DNA from: Winogradskya humida
GTDB lineage: Bacteria; Actinomycetota; Actinomycetes; Mycobacteriales; Micromonosporaceae
Direction of reading: 5' to 3'
DNA: 64,000 nt
NCBI RefSeq assembly: GCF_016862215.1
Contig: NZ_BOMN01000030.1
Span: forward strand, 1-64,000
Below, piece by piece: positions 1 through 8,943 of this stretch. Below the pieces are notes generated by a model. That model was not told the DNA's origin. It was given only the letters and a program-made list of their open reading frames with translations, and searched no databases. Within the stretch, counting starts at the first letter, position 1. Every line of letters starts with the position of its first letter. A program made the position numbers and the translations under genes.

Positions 1-4
1 GATG

Positions 5-35
5 AATGGCCCACCCCTTTCAGGGGTGGGCCATT
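5..35. terminator. Perfect bidirectional hairpin terminator
   Basis: Two perfect 14-base arms (AATGGCCCACCCCT and its complement) are separated by a three-base loop, TTC. There is no long T run, which is common for terminators in high-GC actinomycetes. It lies before the first complete gene, so it most likely ends a transcript coming from outside the window. Confidence 0.75.
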
Positions 36-73
36 CTGCGTTTCAGCGTGGTTATAGTTCAGCGTGGTTGTTG

Positions 74-107
74 AGGCCGGACCCGGCGTATCGGGGCCGG
101 CCTTTTT
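74..107 (+). terminator. Intrinsic terminator with T tract
   Basis: The arms AGGCCGG (74-80) and CCGGCCT (97-103) extend inward through a second CCCG/CGGG pairing with one mismatch. Five T residues follow directly at 103-107. This is a classical rho-independent terminator reading on the + strand, about 65 bases before the lipoprotein gene. Together with the hairpin at 5-35 it insulates that gene. Confidence 0.7.
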
Positions 108-172
108 GCGTCTGGTGCTCGGGCTCGCGTGGGGGCTGTGTAGCGGGTCGGGGCATCGGGTAATAGGTGGGC

Positions 173-1000
173 ATGATTGTCCGGGTGCTCAGGGTCGGCT
201 CGGTGGCTGCGGTGCTGGCGGTTGCGGGGTGTTCTGCGGTGGATGATGGGGGACGGGACTGGAATCCCGATCATCAGCCGGGATACGTGGCGCCCGGGCG
301 TGAGGGTGCTACGCCGGTGCCGACCTGGCCGGGGAGTGGGTCGGGGCTGGGGTTGCCCGGGGTGGGGCAGGGGGAGCCTAGCCAGCCCGATCATGAGGTT
401 CGGGGCGGCTCGGGGTATGCGGCTTCGCCTGCTGTGTTCCAGCTGATCAACGGGTCCGATGTGGTGCGGGTGAGCGTCGGTGATCTCGGTGGGGATCTGT
501 TCAGCGTTTCCACGCCGGCTGAGTCCCGGGTTGTTCCGGCGGTGTCCGTTGACGGGAACACCGTGGTGGCCGGGTTGCGGGACAGCGGGGTTGGTGGGCC
601 CGCGATCGTGAACGTTGTGCTGGCCACGGATGTTCGGTGGCAGGTGCGGTTGTCGGGTGGGGCCAGTGACGAGGCTGTGGATCTGACCGGTGGGGCTGGG
701 GGCGATGTTGAGCTCACGGCGGGGACCAGCCGGGCGGAGGTGTTTCTGCCTGCGGCTTCCGGGACTCAGAGCGTGACGATGAGCGGGGGCGCCGGGCGGC
801 TCCTCGTGCATCTCGGTGGGAACGCGCCGGTGCGGGTCGCTGCTCGTAATGGGGCGGCTGACGTGACGATCGACGGGCAGACGCGGAACGGCGTACCCGG
901 CGGATCGGTGTTCACCCCGGCCGGGTGGGATACGGCGAAGGACCGATTCGATGTGGACGCCACCGCGGGTGTTTCCGATCTGTCCGTGGGACGGAGCTAG
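173..1000 (+). CDS. Secreted lipoprotein with beta-repeat domain
   Basis: 275-residue predicted lipoprotein. A short basic N-terminus (MIVRVLR) and hydrophobic stretch lead to the lipobox LAVAGC, so Cys20 should be lipidated and the protein anchored outside the membrane. Residues about 25-75 are a Gly/Pro-rich linker. The rest is made of short beta-strand repeats rich in SGGA and TGGAGG turns, resembling the toast-rack type repeats of DUF4097/DUF2154 proteins; that similarity is by eye. ATG 173 is preferred over the in-frame GTG at 167 because AGGTGG sits just upstream, although the spacing is short. Its stop codon overlaps that of the convergent SDR gene in the tetranucleotide CTAG (997-1000). 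Specific function unknown. Confidence 0.75.
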   Translation: MIVRVLRVGSVAAVLAVAGCSAVDDGGRDWNPDHQPGYVAPGREGATPVPTWPGSGSGLGLPGVGQGEPSQPDHEVRGGSGYAASPAVFQLINGSDVVRVSVGDLGGDLFSVSTPAESRVVPAVSVDGNTVVAGLRDSGVGGPAIVNVVLATDVRWQVRLSGGASDEAVDLTGGAGGDVELTAGTSRAEVFLPAASGTQSVTMSGGAGRLLVHLGGNAPVRVAARNGAADVTIDGQTRNGVPGGSVFTPAGWDTAKDRFDVDATAGVSDLSVGRS

Positions 1001-1842
1001 GGCTTCAAGCGGTCGCCGAGGAGTTCCTCCGAGCGGTCCCACAGGCCGCGGGCGAGATCGGCGTCGAATGCCTGCTTGTTGGCCGGCTTGGCGACCTTGC
1101 TCTTGTAGTAGTACGCGCCGGACTGCCAGTCGCGTCCCGGCGTCCCCTCGGAGAGCCACACGATCTGTTCGGCGCCCTGGTCAGGGGTGCGGAGCAGGAT
1201 GCGCCGGCCGATCGGGTTGCTGCCGATGGCCACGACCAGGCGGATGATCGGGTTCGTGGTGTCCGAGCCGAAGTTCGTGGCGACGTTGCCGGGGTAGAAC
1301 GACGCAGCCGAGAGACCCAGAGCGTGGTAGCGGCGGTGGAGTTCGGTGGTGAAGAGGATGTTCTCCAACTTCGCCGCTCCGTACGCGCGGGATGCTTCGA
1401 AGTTCTTGTCGTTGTCGAGGTCGTCCAGGTCGATCGTGCCGGAGAAGCGGACGGTGCTCGAGGTCTGCAGCACCGATGCGCGCGATGCGATGAGCGTGTC
1501 GAGGAGCAGGCGGGTCAGCAGGTATGGCGCGAGGTGGTTGATCTGGAACGTCATCTCGAAGCCGTCGACGGTTTTCGGCTTGCCGCCGAAGACGCCGCCC
1601 GCATTGTTGGCCAGCACGTCGATGCGGGGATAGGCGGACTTGAGCTCTGCTGCCAGCCGGGTGACGTCGTCCAGGCGGGTGAAGTCCGCGACGTAGCTGT
1701 CGACGCCGAGCTCCGTGGCGACCGCGCGGGTCTTTTCGGGTGAGCGGCCGACGACCACAACGGTGTGGCCGTCCCGATGGAGTCTGCGCGCTGCGGCCGC
1801 GCCGATGCCGTCGCTCGCGCCGGTGATGACGATGACCTTCAT
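997..1842 (-). CDS. SDR family NAD(P)-dependent oxidoreductase
   Basis: 281-residue short-chain dehydrogenase/reductase. The Rossmann motif TGASDGIG lies at residues 7-14, followed by the structural LANNAGG motif. The catalytic set is a Ser in LQTSS and YGAAK (YxxxK). Length and motifs fit the retinol dehydrogenase/WW-oxidoreductase-like branch. The substrate cannot be read from sequence. ATG 1842 is chosen because TGAGGAG lies upstream at good spacing; an upstream GTG at 1884 would add 14 residues lying inside the operator region. It is divergent from a TetR regulator with a strong inverted repeat between them, so repression of this enzyme by that regulator is likely. Confidence 0.9.
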   Translation of the reverse strand: MKVIVITGASDGIGAAAARRLHRDGHTVVVVGRSPEKTRAVATELGVDSYVADFTRLDDVTRLAAELKSAYPRIDVLANNAGGVFGGKPKTVDGFEMTFQINHLAPYLLTRLLLDTLIASRASVLQTSSTVRFSGTIDLDDLDNDKNFEASRAYGAAKLENILFTTELHRRYHALGLSAASFYPGNVATNFGSDTTNPIIRLVVAIGSNPIGRRILLRTPDQGAEQIVWLSEGTPGRDWQSGAYYYKSKVAKPANKQAFDADLARGLWDRSEELLGDRLKP

Positions 1843-1881
1843 GGCGTACTCCTCAATCGGTACTGGGTTTCGTTCGTGAGA

Positions 1882-1912
1882 CACGGTACCACTTTAGGGT
1901 TGTAGTACCGTG
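1882..1912. promoter_or_regulatory. Probable TetR operator between SDR and tetR genes
   Basis: Perfect 8-base arms CACGGTAC (1882-1889) and GTACCGTG (1905-1912) flank a 15-base centre. The repeat lies in the 81-base divergent intergenic region and its right arm touches the ribosome binding site of the regulator gene. Position and symmetry fit a TetR dimer site that controls both genes. Confidence 0.7.
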
Positions 1913-1923
1913 AGGTCATGACC

Positions 1924-2517
1924 ATGAACCGCAGCGGGGGTGGTGCGCGGGCCCGGGCGCGTCAGGCGATGCAGGCCCAGGTGGCCGACATCGTCATGGA
2001 TCTGGTGCTCGAGCGAGGCTACGAGGAGACGACGGTGGAGGACATCTGCGCGGCCGCCGAGATCTCGCGCAGCACGTTCTTCCGCTACTTCCCGTCGAAG
2101 GAGGCTGCCCTGTTCGGGGCGTCGGCCGATGCCGGGGAGCGGCTGCTCGAGGCGCTCGTTGCCCGGCCCGAGGGGGAGACGGCGTGGGTTGCGATGCGGC
2201 GCGCGCTCGATCCGCTCATCGAGCAGTACGCCGCGCATGACGAGCGGGTGCGGCGTCTTACCCGGCTCGTCGTGACGACGCCGGTGCTGGCCGCGAGCCA
2301 TCGGGAGAAGAACGGGCGGTGGCAGGAGTTGCTGCGGCCCGAGATCGCGCGACGGCTCGGGATTGACCCGGAGGACGCCTCTGATCCCGCCGCCGGTGCC
2401 GTGATCGCTGCCGCGCTGGGTTGTGTCGAGGCGACGCTGATCGCGTGGACATCGAGCGATCACGAGCAGGAGCTCGGCAAGATCCTCGATCGGGCGATGG
2501 GGGCTGTCGGGGCCTAG
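1924..2517 (+). CDS. TetR family transcriptional regulator
   Basis: 197-residue one-component repressor. The N-terminal TetR helix-turn-helix is clear: TTVEDICAAAEIS then STFFRYFPSKEAAL. The C-terminal ligand-binding half is of no recognised subfamily. Two in-frame ATG codons exist at 1918 and 1924; GAGG at 1912-1915 is 8 bases from 1924 but only 2 from 1918, so 1924 is preferred. It is divergent from the SDR gene and shares an inverted-repeat operator with it, which suggests autoregulation and control of the enzyme by an unknown small ligand. The 3' end overlaps the convergent oxidase gene by 4 bases. Confidence 0.9.
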   Translation: MNRSGGGARARARQAMQAQVADIVMDLVLERGYEETTVEDICAAAEISRSTFFRYFPSKEAALFGASADAGERLLEALVARPEGETAWVAMRRALDPLIEQYAAHDERVRRLTRLVVTTPVLAASHREKNGRWQELLRPEIARRLGIDPEDASDPAAGAVIAAALGCVEATLIAWTSSDHEQELGKILDRAMGAVGA

Positions 2518-3911
2518 GCAGCGGGGTCGCCGAGGACCTTGCCGGGGTTGAAGAGGTTCAGGGGGTCGAGGGTCTGCTTGAGCGCCTGCTGCATGGCGAG
2601 GACGCCGGGCTCCTGCTCCTGGCGCAGGCCGGCGCGTTTGAGCAGGCCGACGCCGTGTTCGCCGGTGACGGTGCCGCCCATGTCGATCGCGGCGGTCAGC
2701 ATCTCCTCGAATGCTGCCTGGGCCGCGGTGTGGGCGGCGTCGTCACCTGCGGGCGTACGGATCAAGGGGTGCAGGTTGCCGTCGCCCGCGTGAGCGATGG
2801 TCGCGATGGCGACCTGGTGGCGGGAGGCGATGTCCTCGATGGCGGCGAGCATCCGGGGCACGGCTGAGCGGGGCACGCAGATGTCCTCGGTGAGGACCGG
2901 GCCGAGTCGTTCGAGGGCGGGGTAGGCGAGGCGGCGGGCCGAGAACAGGGCCTCTGCCTCGAACTCGTCGGTGGACTGCTCCGCCCATTCGGCTCCGGCG
3001 TCGCGGAAACACTGGGCGAGCGCTGCTGCCTCGTCGTCGCCTGCTTTGCCGGGAGTGTCGATCTGAGCCAGCAGCAGCGCCTCCGCGGTCGCTGACAGGC
3101 CGAGGTGTTTCCACTCCTCGACCGCCTTGAGGCACGCTTTGTCCAGCAACTCCAGCGCGGTGGGGAGCAGACCGAGGCGGGTGGTCGCGGCCACCGCGTT
3201 GCCCGCGGCCACGATGCTGCCGAAGGCGCCGACCACCGTACGCGGAGACTCCGCCCTTGCCGGACGCAGCCGCAGCGTGATCTCGGTCAGGACGCCGAGG
3301 GTGCCTTCCGAGCCGACGAACAGCCCGACCATGTCGTAGCCGGCGACGCCCTTGGTGGTCCGGTGACCGAGCCGGACCGCGGTGCCGTAAGCGCCGGCCG
3401 GGCCACCGACCACGGCTTCGAGGCCGAGCACATAGTCGCGGGTCACGCCGTACTTGAGGCAGCAGAGACCGCCGGCGTTGGTCGACGCGTTGCCGCCGAT
3501 CGTCGACCAGGGGGCACTCGCAGGGTCGGGCGGATACCAGAGGCCGTGCTCGGCGACCGCGGCCTTGAGGTCGTTGTTGACGACGCCGGGCTGCACGACG
3601 GCGATCATGTTGTCGGGGTCGATCTCGAGGATGCGGTTCATCTTCGACAGGTCGAGGACCAGGCAGCCGTCGACCGCGTTCGCGCCGCCGGAGAGCCCGG
3701 TTCCCGCGCCTCGGGTGACCACCGGGATGCCCCTGGTCGCGCACTCGGCGACGACCGCCTGGACCTCTGCCGTGCTGCGGGGGCGGACCGCCGCGAGGGC
3801 CTTGCCGACCGGCGCCCATTCGGCGTCGTCGTGGCTGAGCGAGTCGAGCACGTCGGTGTCGGTGACGAAGTCCAGGCCGGGCAGGGCCGCGGCGAGCGGA
3901 TTGGTTGTCAC
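2514..3911 (-). CDS. FAD-linked oxidase, GlcD/D-lactate dehydrogenase family
   Basis: 465 residues, the usual length for the family. An N-terminal PCMH-type FAD-binding domain (about 35-215) contains the pyrophosphate-binding stretch RGAGTGLSGGANA. The C-terminal FAD-oxidase domain contains IAHAGDGNLHPL and GTVTGEHGVG, which hold the catalytic and substrate-binding residues of glycolate oxidase subunit D and D-lactate dehydrogenases. It should oxidise a 2-hydroxy acid, passing electrons to the respiratory chain; which acid cannot be told. GTG start 3911 overlaps the stop of the upstream alpha/beta hydrolase gene (GTGA), so translation is coupled. GlcE and GlcF partners are absent nearby, favouring a single-subunit enzyme. 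Confidence 0.88.
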   Translation of the reverse strand: MTTNPLAAALPGLDFVTDTDVLDSLSHDDAEWAPVGKALAAVRPRSTAEVQAVVAECATRGIPVVTRGAGTGLSGGANAVDGCLVLDLSKMNRILEIDPDNMIAVVQPGVVNNDLKAAVAEHGLWYPPDPASAPWSTIGGNASTNAGGLCCLKYGVTRDYVLGLEAVVGGPAGAYGTAVRLGHRTTKGVAGYDMVGLFVGSEGTLGVLTEITLRLRPARAESPRTVVGAFGSIVAAGNAVAATTRLGLLPTALELLDKACLKAVEEWKHLGLSATAEALLLAQIDTPGKAGDDEAAALAQCFRDAGAEWAEQSTDEFEAEALFSARRLAYPALERLGPVLTEDICVPRSAVPRMLAAIEDIASRHQVAIATIAHAGDGNLHPLIRTPAGDDAAHTAAQAAFEEMLTAAIDMGGTVTGEHGVGLLKRAGLRQEQEPGVLAMQQALKQTLDPLNLFNPGKVLGDPAA

Positions 3912-4708
3912 AGCGCGCTCGCGAACGTACTGATCGCCTGGCTGACCTCGTCGGCCTGGTCGATGTTCATGGCGTGACCGCAGTCCTCGAGGATCAGGGC
4001 CTCAGCCAGGTCGTTGAGGGCGGCGGCGTCGGTGGCGTGGGCCCAGGGCCAGAGCTGGCTGTCGTGGCCGGCGAGGAACAGCGACGGCACCGAGATGCGG
4101 GCGATCACGTCGCGCCAGTCCTGGTTGGCGTGGTCCTGCAGCAGCGCCGCCATCGGTCGCCAGTCGGCGTTCTTGGGCGGGCGGCCCAGCGCCTCGACGA
4201 GCCTGGGAAGTCGCTCGGCGGTCGTCTCGAAGGACAGGCCCTTACCGGTGAGGGGTACGCCGTCGGCGAAGAAGGTGCCGGCGTTGTCAGCGGTCAGCCC
4301 GTAGAAGCCGTGCTCCCACCCGGCCTCGTTGATCAGGCGCGGGGTCTGGTCGACGGTGACGATGCCGGCGAGCCGGTCGGCGCCGAACAGGTCGTAGTAG
4401 GCCCAGATCGTGCTGGCGCCCATCGAACCGCCGACGAGCACGACGCGCTGCAGGTCGAGGGCGTCGAGGAAGTCGTGCAGGTCCTTGCCGTGCCGGGACA
4501 GCCGCCAGCCCCACGCGGGGGTCTCGGAGTCGCCGTGCCCGCGCCGGTCGAGCGCCAGCACCCGGTAGCCGTCCTTGACCAGGGCCAGGCGCTGCAACTC
4601 CCAGCTGTCGACGGAGGCGGTGAACCCGGGGATCAGCACGATCACCGGGCCACCGCCCTCGTCGGTGTAGTGCAGGGTCACTCCGTCGTTGGTGGTGAAC
4701 GTCGACAT
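3908..4708 (-). CDS. Alpha/beta hydrolase
   Basis: 266-residue alpha/beta-fold hydrolase. The oxyanion-hole loop is LIPGFTAS. The nucleophile elbow is VGGSMGAS with Ser near residue 97. A probable acid lies near GHDSQLW, and the catalytic His is in DCGHAMNID near the C-terminus. Overall similarity is to esterases, peroxidases and lactonases of the 3-oxoadipate enol-lactonase-like group, so the substrate is open. It lies 27 bases downstream of the phosphoesterase gene and overlaps the following oxidase gene by 4 bases. The three may form one transcript, with the hydrolase and oxidase firmly coupled. Confidence 0.88.
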   Translation of the reverse strand: MSTFTTNDGVTLHYTDEGGGPVIVLIPGFTASVDSWELQRLALVKDGYRVLALDRRGHGDSETPAWGWRLSRHGKDLHDFLDALDLQRVVLVGGSMGASTIWAYYDLFGADRLAGIVTVDQTPRLINEAGWEHGFYGLTADNAGTFFADGVPLTGKGLSFETTAERLPRLVEALGRPPKNADWRPMAALLQDHANQDWRDVIARISVPSLFLAGHDSQLWPWAHATDAAALNDLAEALILEDCGHAMNIDQADEVSQAISTFASAL

Positions 4709-4735
4709 ACCCCTGACACTACGACTTCGGAATCG

Positions 4736-6550
4736 TCAGCCGATCAGGAACTGTCCGGGGGTCAATGCCCGGTTTGTGATGCGTACGTCGCCCATCCAGC
4801 CGTAGAAGCCCTGGCTGTAGCCGAGGTTGTACGAGGTGGCGCCGAGCACGAACGGCAGGCCGAGGGTGGCGATGCCGTGGGACGGCTGGGCGGGGTTGCG
4901 GGCGATCTTCGAGCCGTCCACGTAGACGATCGTGCGGCTGCCGTTGTTGACGACGGCGACGTGCATCCAGCGGCCGGTGGGCAGGGCGTGGCTCCACGAG
5001 GTCGGGCTGGCGTCCTCGACCGACGGGTAGACGACGTACTGCAGGAAGCGTTCCGACGACAGGTTGAGGCTGCACGTCGGCTCGTTCGGGTCGTAGCCGT
5101 TGGTCTTGCCGGCGTCACCCATCCGGCCTTCCCAGCTGAAGATTCCCATCCAGGCATGGTCGCCCTCGAACGGCTCGGGCAGCTTCAGGAAGACCTCGAT
5201 CGTGTAGCCGCCGAGGAACTTCATACTGTTCAAGGGGGCGGCTTCGGACGTACGCAGAATTGCTCCGTGGTCCGGGTTCTTCCCGCCGTCGAAGTGGAGA
5301 CTGGCGTGGGCGGGCTGTGCGTCGTGGTGTTCCGCCGAGACAGCGAGCACGTCCTGACCGCTGTTCGCCAGGCGGCGTACAAAGAGATCGTTGTTGTGAC
5401 CGCTCAGGTCCCGCACTTTGGAGCCGTCGGTGACCGCCTGGCCGGAGCCGTCGAACCGCCAGTAGGCGACCGTGTCACGGCTGACGACCGCCGAGGCCGG
5501 CCGGGCCGGGGGCAGCACCGGCGGGGCGAAACCCGCGAACCGCTCGTCGAAGTCGATCGCGAGGCTGAACCGGTCGGTGGGGCCGGTGAGCTCGAGGGTT
5601 TCCTTCTCCAGCGGGGTACGCGTGTCGTCGCGCTTGCTGAGGAACCACGGCGAGAACGTCTCGACGTCGATCACATTGCGCGCGAGGTCGAAGTTGTAGA
5701 GCCGGATCATCGCGGCGCCGCCGTAGTAGCGGTCCTGGTAGTTCGTGATGTGCACATGGACGTCATGGCCGGCGTCGTTCTTGAGCACCGTGCGCCCGGG
5801 CGGCCAGTAGTGGCCGTTGAGCGTGAGGAAGATCTGGTCGTGGCTCTTGATGAGCTTGTCCCAGAGCCGCTGGCCGTTGCCGGAGAGCGAGGCGTTGCCC
5901 GCGTCGTCGGAGTAGGCGAGGTCGTGGGTGGTCACGATCGCGGGGAGCTTCGGGTACTTCTTGAGGACACCGTCGGCCCAGGCCAGCCCGGCGTCGGAGA
6001 TGCGCCAGTCGAGGGCCAGGATGAGCCACTTACGGTTGCCGGCTTCGAGCACGTGCGCGCTGTTGTAACCGTCGGCTGAGGAGCCCGCGTACGTCGGCAT
6101 CTTGGCGAAACGGGCCGGACCGAAAGCCTTCAGGTACGCCGTGGAGCCCCGCTGGTCGTCGGTGCTGCCGTTCACGTCGTGGTTGCCGGCGAGCACGCTG
6201 TACGGGAGCTTGCCGTCGATGCGCCGGAACGTCTCGCTGGCGAGCTTGATCTCGGCGTCGGTGCCGTGCTCGGTGACGTCGCCGAGGTGCGTCATGAACG
6301 CGACGTCGCGTTCCTCGGTGAGATAGCGGAAGGTCTCGCGCAGGGGTGCCGGGTCGGCGCTGTCCGCGTCGAAGAGGTACTGCGTGTCCGGCAGCACGGC
6401 GAGTGCGAAACGGCTGTCTTCTGCCTTGGTCTTGGCCTTGGCCTTGTCTTTGGCGGCCGCTTCGGTTGCCGGGAGGGCGGGCACGGCCGCGGCTACGAGG
6501 GGGGCGGCAACGGCCGCGCGGAGTAGGTTACGTCGATCCACGAAGATCAC
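4736..6550 (-). CDS. Tat-exported metallophosphoesterase with LamG domain
   Basis: 604 residues. The N-terminus has a twin-arginine signal (DRRNLLRAAV followed by a hydrophobic stretch and an Ala-rich cleavage zone) and a Lys/Ala-rich linker. The calcineurin-like phosphoesterase domain follows: LPDTQY, HLGDVTEHG, LAGNHDVNG, TTHDLAY and LNGHYW supply the usual two-metal ligands. The C-terminal 200 residues form a concanavalin A-like/laminin G jellyroll (region around GGYTIEVFLKLPE), which normally binds carbohydrate or a surface. It is a secreted phosphodiesterase or phosphomonoesterase of unknown substrate. The start is GTG 6550, with GTG 6541 possible; neither has a good ribosome binding site. 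Divergent from the mannosyltransferase gene with 135 bases between. Confidence 0.88.
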   Translation of the reverse strand: MIFVDRRNLLRAAVAAPLVAAAVPALPATEAAAKDKAKAKTKAEDSRFALAVLPDTQYLFDADSADPAPLRETFRYLTEERDVAFMTHLGDVTEHGTDAEIKLASETFRRIDGKLPYSVLAGNHDVNGSTDDQRGSTAYLKAFGPARFAKMPTYAGSSADGYNSAHVLEAGNRKWLILALDWRISDAGLAWADGVLKKYPKLPAIVTTHDLAYSDDAGNASLSGNGQRLWDKLIKSHDQIFLTLNGHYWPPGRTVLKNDAGHDVHVHITNYQDRYYGGAAMIRLYNFDLARNVIDVETFSPWFLSKRDDTRTPLEKETLELTGPTDRFSLAIDFDERFAGFAPPVLPPARPASAVVSRDTVAYWRFDGSGQAVTDGSKVRDLSGHNNDLFVRRLANSGQDVLAVSAEHHDAQPAHASLHFDGGKNPDHGAILRTSEAAPLNSMKFLGGYTIEVFLKLPEPFEGDHAWMGIFSWEGRMGDAGKTNGYDPNEPTCSLNLSSERFLQYVVYPSVEDASPTSWSHALPTGRWMHVAVVNNGSRTIVYVDGSKIARNPAQPSHGIATLGLPFVLGATSYNLGYSQGFYGWMGDVRITNRALTPGQFLIG

Positions 6551-6685
6551 TTTTGCCTGGTCATGGGCAACACCGAGGAGACATCAGGCGAAGAGGGAGC
6601 GAACAGCGTTCTTGTCGCCGTGAGTTCCCTTTCCGGACACGAACTCGTTCTCTGCCGGGAGCGGACCGCCGATCATTCTCAGCCC

Positions 6686-7804
6686 ATGCGAATCGCCCTG
6701 GTGACGGAGTCCTTCCTGCCGGACGTCAACGGGGTCGCCCACTCAGTGCTGAGGGCGGCCGAACACCTCGCGCAGCGTGGCCATGAACCGATGGTGGTGG
6801 CCCCGCGTGCCTCGACCGGACCTACGCCCCAGCTGCCCTGGCCGGTGGTGCGTATCCCCTCGCTGCCGATGCCCGGTTACCCCCAGATCCGGCTCGGGCT
6901 GCCGACGCCCGCGCTGAGCTCCGCACTGCGTGCGCACGGCACCGACGTTGTGCATCTCGCGAGCCCGTTCGTGCTCGGGGCATGGGGTGCGGCCGCTGCC
7001 CGGTCGCTGAAGCTGCCGTCGGTCGCCGTCTATCAGACCGATGTCGCGGCGTACGCGCGTGCCTACAAGGTCGGCATGACGGAAGCCGCCGCGTGGGCGT
7101 GGATCCGGACCGTGCACAACTCGGCGTTCCGCACGCTGGCGCCCTCGACGGAGTCTGTCGCCGCGCTCGACACGCACGGCGTGCGGCGGGTGCATCTGTG
7201 GCGACGCGGCGTCGACGACGTGCGGTTCCATCCACGCAAGCGCAATGCGGGGATCCGGCGCGCGCTGGCTCCGAACGGAGAGACACTGGTCGGGTTCGTG
7301 GGGCGGCTCGCGGTGGAGAAGCAGGTCGAGTTGCTGGCGGAGACTTCGCGCATTCCGGGCGTACGGCTGGTGGTGGTGGGTGATGGTCCCCATGCCGCTA
7401 CGTTGCGACGGGCTTTGCCGGGTGCTGTGTTTCTGGGGGCGCGGCACGGGGAGCAGTTGGCCCGGATCTACGCGAGCCTGGATGTCTTTGCGCACACCGG
7501 GCCGTATGAGACGTTCGGGCAGGCGATCCAGGAGGCCATGGCTAGCGGGTTGCCGGTGGTCGCGCCGGCTGCGGGTGGGCCGCTTGATCTCGTGCAGGAG
7601 GGGCGGACCGGGCATCTTGTCCCGCCGTTCCGGGCTGCGGGCTTCACGGCCGCGGTTGCCGGGCTGGTCGCGGATCCGGAACGACGGGCGCTCTTCGGTG
7701 CCGCCGGGCGCGTCGCCATCGAGGGCCGCACCTGGGCCGCCGTCGGCGACGAGTTGATCGGCCATTACGAGGCCGCGATGACGAGGAATCTGGTGGCCGC
7801 ATGA
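6686..7804 (+). CDS. mgtA: GT4 glycosyltransferase, MgtA-like mannosyltransferase
   Basis: 372-residue GT-B fold glycosyltransferase of family GT4. MRIALVTESFLPDVNGVAHS at the N-terminus, VVHLASPF, VAVYQTDVAAYA, VGFVGRLAVEKQVE and QEAMASGLPVVAP closely match, from memory, the mycobacterial/corynebacterial GDP-mannose-dependent alpha-mannosyltransferase MgtA, which acts early in lipomannan-like glycolipid synthesis at the cytoplasmic face. The acceptor here is inferred only. ATG 6686 is chosen because homology starts there; the longer reading to 6563 has no conserved residues. The stop overlaps the next glycosyltransferase start (ATGA at 7801-7804), so the two are translated together and probably act on the same acceptor. 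Confidence 0.88.
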   Translation: MRIALVTESFLPDVNGVAHSVLRAAEHLAQRGHEPMVVAPRASTGPTPQLPWPVVRIPSLPMPGYPQIRLGLPTPALSSALRAHGTDVVHLASPFVLGAWGAAAARSLKLPSVAVYQTDVAAYARAYKVGMTEAAAWAWIRTVHNSAFRTLAPSTESVAALDTHGVRRVHLWRRGVDDVRFHPRKRNAGIRRALAPNGETLVGFVGRLAVEKQVELLAETSRIPGVRLVVVGDGPHAATLRRALPGAVFLGARHGEQLARIYASLDVFAHTGPYETFGQAIQEAMASGLPVVAPAAGGPLDLVQEGRTGHLVPPFRAAGFTAAVAGLVADPERRALFGAAGRVAIEGRTWAAVGDELIGHYEAAMTRNLVAA

Positions 7805-8943
7805 GGATTGTCAGGTTGGCGAACTTCATTACCGAGCGGTCCGGGGGGTTGCGGACGGCGTTGCGGGAGTTGGGGATCGGGTATCAGCGGGCTGGGCATG
7901 AGGCCGTGCTTGTTTATCCGGGGGCTCGGTACAGCGAGGTGGAGACCGAGCAGGGGCTGGTCATCACGCTGCCGGGGCCTGAGGTGCCGCGGATGGGTGG
8001 GTATCGGGTGCTGCTTGATCGGGCCCGGGTCATGGACACGCTGCGGGGGCTGCGGCCGGACCATCTTGAGGTCTCCGATCGGAGCACGTTGCGGTGGGTC
8101 GGGCGGTGGGCTCGGGGGTGCGGGGTGCCGTCCATGATGGTGTCGCACGAGAGTCTGGACGGGTTGCTGCGGATCTTCGGGGGTGGGCGGTCGCGGTGGG
8201 TCGCTGATCGGCTCAATGCGCGTAGTGCGGCGTCGTTCGATCGGATTGTGGCTACCACGGGGTGGGCTGCTGCGGAGTTCGAGCGGGTGGGGGTTCGCGA
8301 CGTGGTGCGCGTACCCCTCGGAGTGGACCTTGAGGTTTTCTCGCCGGGACGGCACGACCCGGCGCTGCGGCAGCGGTGGGCGGCCCCCGGGGATGTCCTG
8401 CTCGTGCATTGCGGGAGGTTGTCGGCGGAGAAACGGCCGCAGTTGTCTGTTCAGACTTTGGCTGCGTTGCGGGCAAAGGGGGTTCCAGCTGTTTTGGTGG
8501 TGGCCGGGGGTGGGCCTTTGCGGTCCGTTTTGCAGGCTGAGGCGGCCTCGCTGGGGTTGCCAGTGCGGTTCCTCGGGCATTTGCGTGATCGGGATGAGCT
8601 TGCCGATCTGCTTGCCACGGCTGACGTCGCTGTTGCTCCTGGGCCGATCGAGACGTTCGGGCTGGGTGCGTTGGAAGCTCTGGCCAGTGGTACGCCCGCT
8701 GTGGTCAATTCCGCGAGTGCGCTTCCCGAGGTGATCGGGGATGCGGGGTTGGCCGCCAGTGACGGGCGCTCGATGGCGCGGGCCGTTCAGACGCTGCTCG
8801 AACGTCCATCGCGGCGCGAGGCGGCCCGGGCGCGAGCGGAACAGTTCCCCTGGTCGGCGTCGGTGGACGGATTTCTCGCCGCCATGGGCGCTTCTTCGTT
8901 CATGGTGCCTGGTGGAACGCTGCGCGGTAGGCCTCGGGACTGA
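7801..8943 (+). CDS. GT4 glycosyltransferase, second of a coupled pair
   Basis: 380-residue GT4-type glycosyltransferase. N-terminal Rossmann region begins MRIVRLANFI and has a GGLRTAL donor-side loop; the C-terminal half has VHCGRLSAEKRPQL, VVAGGGPL and EALASGTPAV, the usual nucleotide-sugar binding and acceptor motifs. Its ATG overlaps the stop of the MgtA-like gene. The same pairing of an MgtA-type enzyme with a second GT4 enzyme occurs in other actinomycetes, so a joint role in glycolipid or glycan assembly is likely. The donor is probably GDP-mannose or a UDP-sugar. Its last 44 bases overlap the convergent regulator gene. Confidence 0.85.
   Translation: MRIVRLANFITERSGGLRTALRELGIGYQRAGHEAVLVYPGARYSEVETEQGLVITLPGPEVPRMGGYRVLLDRARVMDTLRGLRPDHLEVSDRSTLRWVGRWARGCGVPSMMVSHESLDGLLRIFGGGRSRWVADRLNARSAASFDRIVATTGWAAAEFERVGVRDVVRVPLGVDLEVFSPGRHDPALRQRWAAPGDVLLVHCGRLSAEKRPQLSVQTLAALRAKGVPAVLVVAGGGPLRSVLQAEAASLGLPVRFLGHLRDRDELADLLATADVAVAPGPIETFGLGALEALASGTPAVVNSASALPEVIGDAGLAASDGRSMARAVQTLLERPSRREAARARAEQFPWSASVDGFLAAMGASSFMVPGGTLRGRPRD

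Noticed and set aside
3905..6079. Long plus-strand frame over the hydrolase and phosphoesterase genes
   Set aside because: It crosses two real genes on the other strand and has no motif.
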